DNA from: an uncultured Bacteriovorax sp.
Lineage (GTDB): Bacteria > Bdellovibrionota > Bacteriovoracia > Bacteriovoracales > Bacteriovoracaceae
DNA length: 64,000 bases
Direction: 5' to 3'
Assembly: GCA_946481315.1 (NCBI GenBank)
Contig: CAMLMH010000002.1
Coordinates: forward strand, 432,686-496,685
Shown here: piece by piece, positions 26,056-34,650 of the stretch
Position numbering within the stretch: position 1 is the first letter of the stretch
How the letters are laid out: every line of letters begins with the position of its first letter
The notes under the pieces: model-generated
Database searches by the model: none
What the model saw: the letters and a program-made list of their open reading frames with translations, nothing else
What the model was told of the DNA's origin: nothing
Translations under genes and position numbers: made by a program

Positions 26056-26684
26056 AATTGTTTTCCTAAAGTCGTTCCGGGTGGATCCAATGTCTCTTTC
26101 AAACAACCTTTCAGTGCCTGAAGGGCCGGACTTCGCCTTAGAGTATCTTCAATCATAAGCTCAAAACCCGGGTAAAGCTTATCCAGGTTACGCACAATAA
26201 CCAGAGAATTAAAATGATTAACGAATGAGGACGTTTTATGTTTTACACCGTTACTCAGGATGTAGTTCATAACATTTTTAATTTCTTTGTATGTTTTTAT
26301 TAATCTAAGGTGATAACGATTTTTATAAACATTTCCCTGCAGCTTTTTAAGCTTATTAATTCCTTTGGAAAATGTGATACCGAAAGACTGCATTCCTCTT
26401 GAGAGCTGATGATTATTGTCTGCTTCAATCAGCATATGGATGTGATCAAATTCTAAAGTGTAGTGAAGAATTCTTAGACCGGAGAGGCGTGCTTTTTTTA
26501 TGGCCTTATGTAAGAGGGCCAGGGTCTGCTTGTTTTTTAAGCCCGCCTTTGATTTTTCTAGTTTGACAGTTATGTGCAGATTCGAAGTTTTTTTTAATTG
26601 CTCGCGCTCAATATGACGTATCCCTTTGTCATGTTTTGAAGGACGTCCGGCACCTTTACGATTAATAAAAGAAATCTTTTTCAT
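26049..26684 (-). CDS. REP-associated/IS200-like tyrosine transposase (RAYT-like, Y1_Tnp domain), 211 aa
   Basis: HUH single-strand nuclease domain: the HxH pair is in FDHIHMLIEADN (about residues 79-90) and the candidate nucleophile Tyr is in MNYILSNGV (about 140). Lys/Arg-rich N-terminus (KGAGRPSKHD). Family members cut single-stranded hairpin DNA. I found no IS200 ends, no tnpB partner and no flanking REP hairpins, so it looks like a single-copy domesticated RAYT. It is co-transcribed with the GNAT gene (7 bp overlap). The start ATG 26684 has a weak SD. Confidence 0.82.
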   Translation of the reverse strand: MKKISFINRKGAGRPSKHDKGIRHIEREQLKKTSNLHITVKLEKSKAGLKNKQTLALLHKAIKKARLSGLRILHYTLEFDHIHMLIEADNNHQLSRGMQSFGITFSKGINKLKKLQGNVYKNRYHLRLIKTYKEIKNVMNYILSNGVKHKTSSFVNHFNSLVIVRNLDKLYPGFELMIEDTLRRSPALQALKGCLKETLDPPGTTLGKQLC

Positions 26685-26886
26685 TTCGGCTACTTTAATT
26701 TAGGCAGATATGAGAGTCAACAGTTGCTTTACGACATTTTCATCTTTAGAAAAATGTGCATTCTTGATGATGAGACTTCCAGGGCAAATGACACTTCGCA
26801 AATACGCGGGAATAGAGTTTTCAGCCTTCTCAGGTAAATCGATCTAAGTTAAACTTTGCTGACTCAAATTAAGCTAAGGAAGAAGC

Positions 26887-27618
26887 ATGAAATTTCAGGA
26901 CCAGACAGTCATCGTCACAGGAGGAACCCGGGGAATAGGACGGGGAATAGCTGAAGCTTTTTTAAAAGAGGGAGCAATCGTTATTTCCACATATGCCGGA
27001 AACGATGAAGCCGCCCAAAAGTTTAAGACGGCGATGAATACGGATAAACTCATTGTGAAAAAATGCGATGTACGAGACGAAAATGCAGTGATTGAATTTT
27101 TTAAATATGTTGAAGAGTCTCACCCGAAAATTGAAGTCCTGGTGAATAATTCCGGAATCCGAAGAGATCAGATTACGGCTGCCATGACTCTGCAGGAATG
27201 GAATGATGTCATTGCGACGAATCTCACCGGAACTTTTTTGATGAGTAAGCATGCTGTTTTGCAGTTTATGAAAAACCGTTACGGACGTATCGTGAATATG
27301 TCATCTATCGGAGGTTCTCTGGGACTGCCTGGACAGGCCAATTACGCTGCCTCAAAAGCAGGGCAGGTGGCGATCTCAAAATCCCTTTCAAAGGAAGTAG
27401 CAAAGCGAGGGATCACCGTTAATAACGTGTGTCCCGGGTTCATCGATACCGAACTTCTGGCCGATTTGCCGGAAGAGCAGCGCAAGGAATACATGAAAGA
27501 AGTTCCGATGAAACGTTTTGGAAAAGTTGAAGAAGTCGCTGCGGCCGTATTATTTCTTGCCAGTAAAGAGGCGAGTTATATTACAGGGGCCAGCCTGGAA
27601 ATTTCAGGAGGACTTTAA
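26887..27618 (+). CDS. fabG: 3-oxoacyl-ACP reductase (FabG-type SDR), 243 aa
   Basis: NADPH-dependent reduction of beta-ketoacyl-ACP. Short-chain dehydrogenase features: TGGTRGIGRG (residues 11-20), NNSG (87-90), catalytic Ser140 (MSSIGG), Tyr153 and Lys157 (YAASK), and VNNVCPGFIDTE. SD AAGGAAG sits before ATG 26887. It heads a three-gene unit with a FabZ-like dehydratase (stop/start adjacent) and a FabI-like reductase. The set lacks a ketosynthase and ACP; both occur in the 37.9-39.5 kb operon. Whether this is the housekeeping FabG or a pathway-specific copy cannot be told. Confidence 0.92.
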   Translation: MKFQDQTVIVTGGTRGIGRGIAEAFLKEGAIVISTYAGNDEAAQKFKTAMNTDKLIVKKCDVRDENAVIEFFKYVEESHPKIEVLVNNSGIRRDQITAAMTLQEWNDVIATNLTGTFLMSKHAVLQFMKNRYGRIVNMSSIGGSLGLPGQANYAASKAGQVAISKSLSKEVAKRGITVNNVCPGFIDTELLADLPEEQRKEYMKEVPMKRFGKVEEVAAAVLFLASKEASYITGASLEISGGL

Positions 27619-28026
27619 ATGTTTCCGGCAATCACCGATTTAATTCCCCAAAGACCTCCTTTTTTATTTGTCGATAAGATCCTCGATCAGACAGACAAAA
27701 CGATCAAAACATCATTGAAACTCACCGGTGAAGAAGAGTTTTTCAAAGGTCATTTTCCCGGCAATCCTATTATGCCCGGAGTCCTTTTGCAGGAAGCCCT
27801 GTTTCAGACAGGAGCGGCCCTGATGGCCGGACGGACGGGTGGTGGATTGGGAGTTGTGACAAGAGTTCAGAATGCAAAGTTTAAAAATATGGTGAGACCA
27901 GGAGATGAACTGGAAATGGAAGTGGAGCTGATGGAAAGTCTCTCCAATGCCCACTACATGAAAGGAACAACAAAGGTCGCGGGAAAAACTGTCCTGGTAA
28001 TTGAATTTGCAGTAGCGAGTGTATAA
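27619..28026 (+). CDS. 3-hydroxyacyl-ACP dehydratase (FabZ/FabA-like hotdog), 135 aa
   Basis: Dehydrates 3-hydroxyacyl-ACP to trans-2-enoyl-ACP. The hotdog signature GHFPGNPIMPGVLLQEALFQ gives catalytic His45 and Glu59. The N-terminal LIPQRPPFLFVDKIL is FabZ-like. Slightly short for FabZ (usual ~145). The start directly abuts the fabG stop, with SD AGGAGG inside fabG. Next gene 28027 follows without a gap, so this is a tightly packed operon. Confidence 0.9.
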   Translation: MFPAITDLIPQRPPFLFVDKILDQTDKTIKTSLKLTGEEEFFKGHFPGNPIMPGVLLQEALFQTGAALMAGRTGGGLGVVTRVQNAKFKNMVRPGDELEMEVELMESLSNAHYMKGTTKVAGKTVLVIEFAVASV

Positions 28027-28827
28027 ATGTCTTTTTTAAAACTAGAAAACAGAACTTATCTTATTACCGGTGTTGCCAACAAAAAGTCTGTGGCCTATTT
28101 TACGGCCAAGACCCTGCAGGAAGAAGGTGCTGATCTGATTTTCACCGTACAGAATGAAGAAATAAAAGATAGGGTGATGAAACTTTTTCCGGACAAAAAA
28201 ATTTTTCTTCTGGATGTTGAGAGTGAAACTGCCATCTTCGAATTTGGCCGGAAGCTTAAATCAGAAAATATTTATCTGCACGGTTTTTTGCACTCCATTG
28301 CTTTTGCCAATTACTCGGAGGGAATGAAACCTTTTCATGAAACAAGACTAAAAGACTATCTGCAGGCATCAACTATCTCCTGCTTTTCACTCATTGCTTT
28401 GGCCAATGCTTTAGAGGATGTTCTTCATCCTGAAGCCTCTGTAGTGACAATTTCAATTTCCAATACCCGTGCCACCAACTATGGTTACATGGGACCGATA
28501 AAGGCTTCCCTGGATTCTGCCGTGGCCTTTCTTGCCAAATCTTTTTCAGAAAGATCCCGGGTACGCTTTAATGCTTTATGTTCTGGTCCGCTTAAGACTT
28601 CAGCTTCTGCAGGTATTCCAGGTTATATCGACAATTATCTGTTTGCAGAACAACTAACTCTTCGTCACCAGGCCCTGGAAACGCAGGAAGTGGCCAATAC
28701 AGCTGCCTTTCTTTTAAGTCCAGCTTCCAGTGGAGTAAATGCCAGCTGTATGCTGGTAGATGCCGGTATGAGTGCTAATTATTTTGATGAATCAGTTGTG
28801 CGTGCATTTGCACGGAGGAATGATTAA
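28027..28827 (+). CDS. fabI: divergent FabI-type enoyl-ACP reductase, 266 aa
   Basis: Predicted NAD(P)H-dependent reduction of enoyl-ACP. The fold is FabI-like SDR: TGVANKKSVAY cofactor loop (residues 14-24), LHSIAFA (about 88-94), Tyr152-x6-Lys159 in NYGYMGPIKAS, FNALCSGPLKTSASAGI. The other active-site Tyr of standard FabI (E. coli Tyr146, in SYLG) has no counterpart: the equivalent segment is TISISNTR. It is therefore a divergent member, possibly with altered substrate. Third gene of the fabG unit. Confidence 0.8.
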   Translation: MSFLKLENRTYLITGVANKKSVAYFTAKTLQEEGADLIFTVQNEEIKDRVMKLFPDKKIFLLDVESETAIFEFGRKLKSENIYLHGFLHSIAFANYSEGMKPFHETRLKDYLQASTISCFSLIALANALEDVLHPEASVVTISISNTRATNYGYMGPIKASLDSAVAFLAKSFSERSRVRFNALCSGPLKTSASAGIPGYIDNYLFAEQLTLRHQALETQEVANTAAFLLSPASSGVNASCMLVDAGMSANYFDESVVRAFARRND

Positions 28828-28829
28828 CC

Positions 28830-29651
28830 TCAGTTCTTTTTCAATATGATCGCCATGGCTATCAGATAGACAACAAAAGATGCAAATACCAGTTTCAGAA
28901 AAGTTTCATTATCTTTTTCTCTGGCAAGTCCTTCTTCATAGTAGGCCCGGGAAATGAGTTTCATTTCAGCGCGGATATCCTGCTCTTTGAAATTATGTAT
29001 GAATTTATCAGTTTGTTTAACACTTTGATGAATATTTTCAATGGTACGGTGATAATTGACTAGCAGTGGATTGGGAGTTGCTGCAAAGTTTACGACTTGA
29101 GAAAGAATTTTCATATCTTCCAGAAGTCTTCCTTCATTTTCACGGGAAGAAAAACTCAGATAGATGTAGACGTCCAGCAGACATTCGCGGAAAAAATCCC
29201 TTTTATCATTTTTATCCAGTGTGAATTTTAAATTATTGCGGGAGATTTCTCCGTAGAGAGACAGAAATTGATTAACATTTGTCCGCAAGACTTTAAGTGC
29301 ATTTAGATAGTCTTTACTTTGTTTTTCTTTAGTTTCGAAATGGGCCTTGACTTTACTGATGGTGTTGTTCACTTCCGGCGACTGGACATGCATATCTTTT
29401 AAGAGCGAGAGCATTTCTTTAATCCGGGAAGTAGAGTCAAGAAGATCAGAAGGATCGGCATTGATGTTTTTGCGTAAATAAAATGCTTCGGCATTTATCT
29501 GCAGATCAAGCGAGCGCAATTCATCAAAATCCAGTTGGGCCGCAGTTCGTGGCGTATCCAGAGAGTGAAGACTTCGGTAGAAAAGTAATCCACAACAGAT
29601 GGTCAGCATAAGTGCCGTCAAAAGCATGATCTTTAAGCGAATCCCTTTCAA
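28830..29651 (-). CDS. membrane-anchored helical sensor-like protein (DAHL-like), 273 aa
   Basis: Two membrane segments (residues about 8-26 and 252-270) bracket a ~225-residue all-helical extracytoplasmic domain. Its opening (SLDLQINAEAFYLRKNINAD) resembles the double all-helical ligand-binding (DAHL) domains of histidine kinases. No HAMP, kinase or methyl-accepting region follows; only three residues sit after the second segment. The start is TTG 29651 with strong SD AAGGAGAG (an in-frame ATG 24 bp downstream lacks one). It may partner with another signalling protein; that is inference. Confidence 0.65.
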   Translation of the reverse strand: MKGIRLKIMLLTALMLTICCGLLFYRSLHSLDTPRTAAQLDFDELRSLDLQINAEAFYLRKNINADPSDLLDSTSRIKEMLSLLKDMHVQSPEVNNTISKVKAHFETKEKQSKDYLNALKVLRTNVNQFLSLYGEISRNNLKFTLDKNDKRDFFRECLLDVYIYLSFSSRENEGRLLEDMKILSQVVNFAATPNPLLVNYHRTIENIHQSVKQTDKFIHNFKEQDIRAEMKLISRAYYEEGLAREKDNETFLKLVFASFVVYLIAMAIILKKN

Positions 29652-29804
29652 TGATCTCTCCTTTCATTCTCAGCTGCCATTTTAACAGTTTACCCCGGAC
29701 CTGGGGAGTTTTATTGGCAGATTTACCATCTGCACCCAGTGGATAAACCATCGTTACCAAAATGGTCAAGTTTTCTTTAGGGTGGTCCGATAAGAGTCTA
29801 TACA

Positions 29805-32000
29805 ATGGGCGCTATGGGGATAGGGTTTCTTGTGTCAGTTCAAAAAAGAAAATACCGGATTTTGGAACGGACGATGGCATTCATCGTGACCTGGCTCATA
29901 TCCTGGTCGGCACTCGGATCAACAACCATCGATGACTTCACTTATCTTAGGGTGAACGATGCTGAGAGGCTTGAAAAAGCTTATGAAGTGGGGGCCGGCA
30001 ACAGCATTGATCCCATCAGCTCCGGAATTAATCAGAATAATCTCTACCAGCAGATTTTTGATGAACTCAATTTAGAATACGAGTCCATTGGAAAAAGGGA
30101 AGCACAGCGAGTTTTAAATAACCGTCTCAGTGTGACAGGCGGTCTAAACAGTATTGGCTTTTCCTACAGACGTCCCTTTATTGATTTCGGTTTGACCATC
30201 GACCGCAATCTGGCCCCGGATCTTTTTGACGATAAACGCTGGATCGTGACTGATACTTTCACCGTTCATATTGATGCTTCAAAAATTCTGGGCAATCTGC
30301 GCGATCAGCGTGTCATTGACATGAGCCAGGAAAATCTGGCGGCCTTTGCCGGAGTCGTTTTTAACCGGACTTTTACCTGGGTTCATTATGCCAACAGCTA
30401 TGAAGAAGGATTAATGCGGCATTTTGAAAAATTGTTTATGCCTTTTTCTGCCCTGACTTTCAATCACATCCGGAACATGGGCCCTAATGAAATGATCTTC
30501 AAAGAAGATTCTCTATCTTTCCGGGCGGGAGGGCTGGTCAGTGCACCATTATATAGCGGAATCAGCGGCAGTGCCGGTGTGCTGGCGAAATTTGAAAAAC
30601 TCTCTAAAGTCGAGGTTGTTTCTGCTCCAAAATCTTCAGAGACAACAGAGAATATGGTGAGAATAAATTTTGAAAAATCTAAAGTTGTCTCCGCGGGGGC
30701 AGCGCTTGCCATTCAGGCAGACTTCTTAAAAATTCTGAAACTGACACTGCTTTCCTATGATTTCAGTTATGAGCTGGAGTCCAGTTATAAAATTTATCTG
30801 AATATTAAACAGCAGGACCTGGGCGAGATGTCGATTCAGCATCCGGTAGCGATGGAAATTCAACAGATCCTCAAAAACCGTGAAGGCGACCTGGAAACTC
30901 TTGCACCTTATATCATTAGTGAAGAGAAGAAAAAATCACAGAGTATGGCCCATCGTTATAATTTTCTGCTTTTAGGCGGACAAAAATCCAGCAAAACTCA
31001 ACAGATTGAAATTACCAAAGAAGGTAGAGTTAAAACATTCTTCCGGCATTACTACGAGAAACTGAAATACACTGAAGACATGCTTTCTCGATTGTTTGCC
31101 AGTTTCCTTTATAAGCTGATGGACGTGGATATCGGAGCAATGAAACTTGCCAGTGAAAGTAAAAAGGTCACTATCGAATACGATAGTGATCGAAATCTTC
31201 TTGAGTCCCACGAGGATCTTGATATAAAGGGTGCCGGAAGTGGGGAACAAAAACTTTCAATGACTTTTATTACTGATTATCGTACCCAGAAGACCAAGGG
31301 AATGCTGGGAAAAAAATATCGTGACCGAGCGAAGTTCATTCTGGAGCGGATGAGCGGTGTTAACCCAATTGCTCTTACAATGATTGAAAATGATCAGCTT
31401 CGTGCTCCTTATCAGGTCACTGGAAAATATCAGATTAACGTTGAGGGTATCCGGCATTTTAATTCTCTTGAAATTGGAGTGGCCTTTGACTATTTAGATG
31501 GTCTTTGTAATGAATACCCAAAAGCTAAATTTATTAATTTCAGAACTCTCTTTGATAACTGTCGGCGATCGCTGCAAAACGATTATGTCGATTACATGAA
31601 AGATTTAAGCCATGATCGGGTAAGTGCTGATGAGATTGATCGTTGCGAGAAAAAGTCTCTGAAGTATATTTTTTCACCTTCAAAGAAACGTGCTTTTGTC
31701 AAAAACTGTCTGGCGGCATTAAACCTGAAGACACCGGAACAGTGGACAGATATTCCTCTGTGGAACCTGAAAAATTTTGCCAACAATATGGCAGCGAACT
31801 GTCATAGTAAGGTCCATTACTTCAATTTATTTGGTGTGCAGAATGTTTTCTTCTGGGGAACATTTAATGCAAGAACAGAAAACGGTGCTGACTTTACGAC
31901 AAACTTTCACGAGGGAGCTTTCAAAGGCCTGGGCGCTGTCGATCATTACATGCGAGTGGAAAACCTGCGTTCTCCTTCCAGCATCGTCGTTGATCAATAA
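29805..32000 (+). CDS. large exported protein of unknown function, 731 aa (start may be 29874)
   Basis: Not recognised. The hydrophobic segment MAFIVTWLISWSALGS, preceded by basic KRKYR, looks like a signal peptide. ATG 29805 gives a long basic n-region; ATG 29874 (GGAACGG upstream) gives a signal without charges, so the start is open. The body mixes beta-rich and helical stretches (several KKVTIEYD, KLSMTFIT-type strands) with Cys pairs clustered in the C-terminal quarter. Its stop lies inside the 3' end of oleD on the opposite strand (7 bp convergent overlap). Confidence 0.68.
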   Translation: MGAMGIGFLVSVQKRKYRILERTMAFIVTWLISWSALGSTTIDDFTYLRVNDAERLEKAYEVGAGNSIDPISSGINQNNLYQQIFDELNLEYESIGKREAQRVLNNRLSVTGGLNSIGFSYRRPFIDFGLTIDRNLAPDLFDDKRWIVTDTFTVHIDASKILGNLRDQRVIDMSQENLAAFAGVVFNRTFTWVHYANSYEEGLMRHFEKLFMPFSALTFNHIRNMGPNEMIFKEDSLSFRAGGLVSAPLYSGISGSAGVLAKFEKLSKVEVVSAPKSSETTENMVRINFEKSKVVSAGAALAIQADFLKILKLTLLSYDFSYELESSYKIYLNIKQQDLGEMSIQHPVAMEIQQILKNREGDLETLAPYIISEEKKKSQSMAHRYNFLLLGGQKSSKTQQIEITKEGRVKTFFRHYYEKLKYTEDMLSRLFASFLYKLMDVDIGAMKLASESKKVTIEYDSDRNLLESHEDLDIKGAGSGEQKLSMTFITDYRTQKTKGMLGKKYRDRAKFILERMSGVNPIALTMIENDQLRAPYQVTGKYQINVEGIRHFNSLEIGVAFDYLDGLCNEYPKAKFINFRTLFDNCRRSLQNDYVDYMKDLSHDRVSADEIDRCEKKSLKYIFSPSKKRAFVKNCLAALNLKTPEQWTDIPLWNLKNFANNMAANCHSKVHYFNLFGVQNVFFWGTFNARTENGADFTTNFHEGAFKGLGAVDHYMRVENLRSPSSIVVDQ

Positions 32001-33001
32001 TCTCCTGCAAACAAACGCTCGAGTCCTTCTTCAATGCTGATCAGCGGAAGATTACCTAAATCCCTTTCAATGTTTTTATGACTAAAATAATGAGAAGTAC
32101 CTAATTGTAGTGCCACAAAACGAGTCATGGGAGGATTTTCAATTTTTATTCCCAGAAGCAGCAGCAGACGGCAGATAAATTCAATGACGGCCCCGAGATT
32201 GTATGCGAGTGAGAGTGGAATTTTTCTTGTCAGTGGCGATATTCCGGCACGTTTTAAAATATTGTTGGTAAAGTCCCAGAGCTTCACCGGTCCTTGTCCG
32301 AAAAAATATGCTTTACCTGCAAGTTTTCCACCGGGAGATAATTTTTTTAAGGCCTCTACATGTACCAGAGAAACATTTTCAACATAAGAGACATCAACTA
32401 AGTTTTCTCCGTCGCCAATAATTTTAAGCCGACCGCTGCGGGCCCGATCGACAACACGGGGAATGAGATTTTTATCACCCGGACCGAAAATAAGATGCGG
32501 GCGAATGGCCATTGTGGCAAGTTCTGCACTGTTAGCTGCAAGCACTTCTTTTTCAGCAATGGCCTTGGTGGCCGCATAGTGGCTTAAGTGATACTGTGGA
32601 ATAGGAGTTGATTCATCTACTCCGCATAGGTCATGTCGACCAAAAGCGACACTCGGAGTGCTGGTATATATGAGTCTGGAAACATTTTGTTTTTTACAGG
32701 CGGAGATGATGTTTCTGGTTCCTTCAACGTTTGTGGAGTAAAAGGCCCTGTAATCTGAACCCATTCCCACCAGGCTTGCGGTGTGGATGACAGCGTCCAT
32801 TCCCTGGCAGGCCTTTTCAACTTCTATTGGATTGATCAGATTGCCCTGAATCTGAATGACGCCCATTTGCTGCAGTTCCGGGTATGTCCCCCGGGAGAAG
32901 CTATAAACTTCAAAAGCGTTTTTCTCTTTTAACAAGTCACGGGCAATATATTTTCCTAAAAAACCACCGGCGCCGGTGATCAGAACTTTAGTTTTCTGCA
33001 T
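31994..33001 (-). CDS. oleD: OleD-like NAD(P)-dependent 2-alkyl-3-ketoacid reductase
   Basis: In olefin synthesis OleD reduces the OleA beta-ketoacid product to a beta-hydroxyacid. Extended SDR of the 3-beta-HSD type: GAGGFLG at residues 10-16, IHTASLVG (72-79), Ser/Thr in YTSTPSVAFG, Tyr142-x3-Lys146 in HYAATKA. ATG 33001 is preferred over a TTG 9 bp upstream. It overlaps the oleC end by 14 bp, and is last in the eight-gene operon. Alone it could be any sugar-epimerase-like SDR; the OleA-B-C context makes OleD very likely. Confidence 0.88.
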   Translation of the reverse strand: MQKTKVLITGAGGFLGKYIARDLLKEKNAFEVYSFSRGTYPELQQMGVIQIQGNLINPIEVEKACQGMDAVIHTASLVGMGSDYRAFYSTNVEGTRNIISACKKQNVSRLIYTSTPSVAFGRHDLCGVDESTPIPQYHLSHYAATKAIAEKEVLAANSAELATMAIRPHLIFGPGDKNLIPRVVDRARSGRLKIIGDGENLVDVSYVENVSLVHVEALKKLSPGGKLAGKAYFFGQGPVKLWDFTNNILKRAGISPLTRKIPLSLAYNLGAVIEFICRLLLLLGIKIENPPMTRFVALQLGTSHYFSHKNIERDLGNLPLISIEEGLERLFAGDY

Positions 33002-34643
33002 GCGATTCAATCTCTTCTTTAAGTTTTGTCCGGTCTATTTTTATATTGTGTCGGACATCGACCGGGAAATGACGGGAGAGATAGATGTTGTTAATCTTTG
33101 CCGTTAATGGATGTTTACGGGCCATTGTCAGAAGTTCGCTTTCAAAAATCGAACGCTCTTTACCGGAAAGATATTGACCGTCGTTTCGTTCGATCACAAT
33201 GGCCGGAGTCTGATTACCTAAAGGGCCAATACCCACAAGTGCTGAACGGCGAACAGCGGGATGTTTATTAAAAATAGCTTCACAGGGAATTGGTACCATC
33301 ATTCCCTCGGCAGTCTCCACGCGGTGAGCTTTACGTCCGACAAACCATAAATTTCCCTGTTCATCAAGAAACCCCAGATCTCCCATACGGTGCCAGAATT
33401 TTCCTGTTTTATCAGGGGCGGTGTATATTTTCGCTTCGGCCGTTTTATCCGGTAGATCCAGGTACTCACGGGTGACGGTAGGGCCTGAAACGATAATTTC
33501 TCCAATCGTATTTTGCGGAAGTTCTTCAGCTTCAGAGAATTGTTCAATCACGTCGTCAGTTATTGCAATAATTTTTATCTCTGTTTCCGGCACAACTTTT
33601 CCAATACAGGTACCTTTTCCGTTTTCAGTGAGGTGAGCGGTATTTTTTAAGATAAATTCTCCACTGATATTACTAACAGGCAATGCCTCAGTAGCTCCAT
33701 AGGGAGTATAAGTTGTTCCATTAGGAAGTAATTGACGAAATTTTTTATGAATGGAAACTGAAACCGGAGCTCCAAACATGACAAGGTATTTGACTGAAGG
33801 TAGCGTCAGGTTTTCCGCAAGACAGTAATCGGCCAGACGCTCCCAGATAGCAGGACTACCAGCTACAAAAGTCGGTTTGTTATCAATGATATTGCGGTAT
33901 AGTTTTCGGGGATCACTTTTACCGGGTTTACTTGGGTCCATATCTGGAATACAGCTGGTCATTCCCATAGCGACAGTAAAAAGAGAAAAAAGCGGAAACC
34001 CCGGCATATCTACGTCATTAGGAGTGAGCTGATACATTTCCTGCAGAAGTGAGGTTTGTTTATCAAAAATAGAATGAGTATAAACGACACCTTTCGGAGT
34101 GCCTGTTCCGCCACTGGTAAATAAAATAGCGGCCGTATCACCAGGCCGGAAAGAACTTGGTGTATAAAGAAGTTTTTTTTCTTTCTTCATGGCCTTTAGT
34201 GTTTTCGTTTTTCCGAAGGCCACTGACCCGTTGGTCACTTTATATTTAATCGATTTAAAGGTTGAGCGGAAAAATAGACTGATGAGATGAACTTCTTTTT
34301 CAGCAATTAATGCGACTGGAGAAGACTCTTTAATACATTTTAGAAGATTCTTTCTTCCCATCCCCGGATCGATAAAAACCGGAATAACCCCGAGTTTAAA
34401 AAGGGCAAAAGTCATTGCCGGGAAATCCAGACTCGGACGCAGGAAGAGCAGTGTTTTATCGCCTTTTTTTAGGCCCATGGACTCGAGCTGATTGGCATAT
34501 TTATTGGAGAGGACATCCAGTTCTTTAAATGTCAGTGACGAATAATCGTAAGTCTTTTTTTTAGAATCAAAAGTCGGAAAAATAACCGCTTTTTTCTCCG
34601 GAAACTTTTTGGCGTTTTCAGTCAGTCGGTAGGCAATATTCAT
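32988..34643 (-). CDS. oleC: OleC-like beta-lactone synthetase (AMP-ligase fold), 551 aa
   Basis: ANL-superfamily enzyme that in olefin pathways activates the beta-hydroxyacid with ATP and closes it to a beta-lactone. AMP-binding loop LFTSGGTGTPKG at about residues 174-185, the OleC-like opening (MNIAYRLTENAKKFPEKKAV), YGATEALP motif, GEIIVSGPTVTREYL and hinge RMGDLGFLDEQGNLWF. SD AAGG precedes ATG 34643; the oleB stop is 7 bp away. The match to OleC rather than a generic acyl-CoA synthetase rests on these blocks plus flanking oleA, oleB and oleD. Confidence 0.9.
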   Translation of the reverse strand: MNIAYRLTENAKKFPEKKAVIFPTFDSKKKTYDYSSLTFKELDVLSNKYANQLESMGLKKGDKTLLFLRPSLDFPAMTFALFKLGVIPVFIDPGMGRKNLLKCIKESSPVALIAEKEVHLISLFFRSTFKSIKYKVTNGSVAFGKTKTLKAMKKEKKLLYTPSSFRPGDTAAILFTSGGTGTPKGVVYTHSIFDKQTSLLQEMYQLTPNDVDMPGFPLFSLFTVAMGMTSCIPDMDPSKPGKSDPRKLYRNIIDNKPTFVAGSPAIWERLADYCLAENLTLPSVKYLVMFGAPVSVSIHKKFRQLLPNGTTYTPYGATEALPVSNISGEFILKNTAHLTENGKGTCIGKVVPETEIKIIAITDDVIEQFSEAEELPQNTIGEIIVSGPTVTREYLDLPDKTAEAKIYTAPDKTGKFWHRMGDLGFLDEQGNLWFVGRKAHRVETAEGMMVPIPCEAIFNKHPAVRRSALVGIGPLGNQTPAIVIERNDGQYLSGKERSIFESELLTMARKHPLTAKINNIYLSRHFPVDVRHNIKIDRTKLKEEIESHAEN

Positions 34644-34650
34644 AGGGACC

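Noticed and set aside
25609..26684. Complete IS200/IS605 element
   Set aside because: No tnpB and no terminal palindromes flanking the transposase-like gene.
26685..26886. GGGCAAA...CGCAAA stretch upstream of fabG as riboswitch
   Set aside because: Short motif matches without the required helices.
29524..29805. 93-aa minus-strand frame overlapping the DAHL-like gene start
   Set aside because: Out of frame with that gene, no SD or signal, and composition typical of a shadow.
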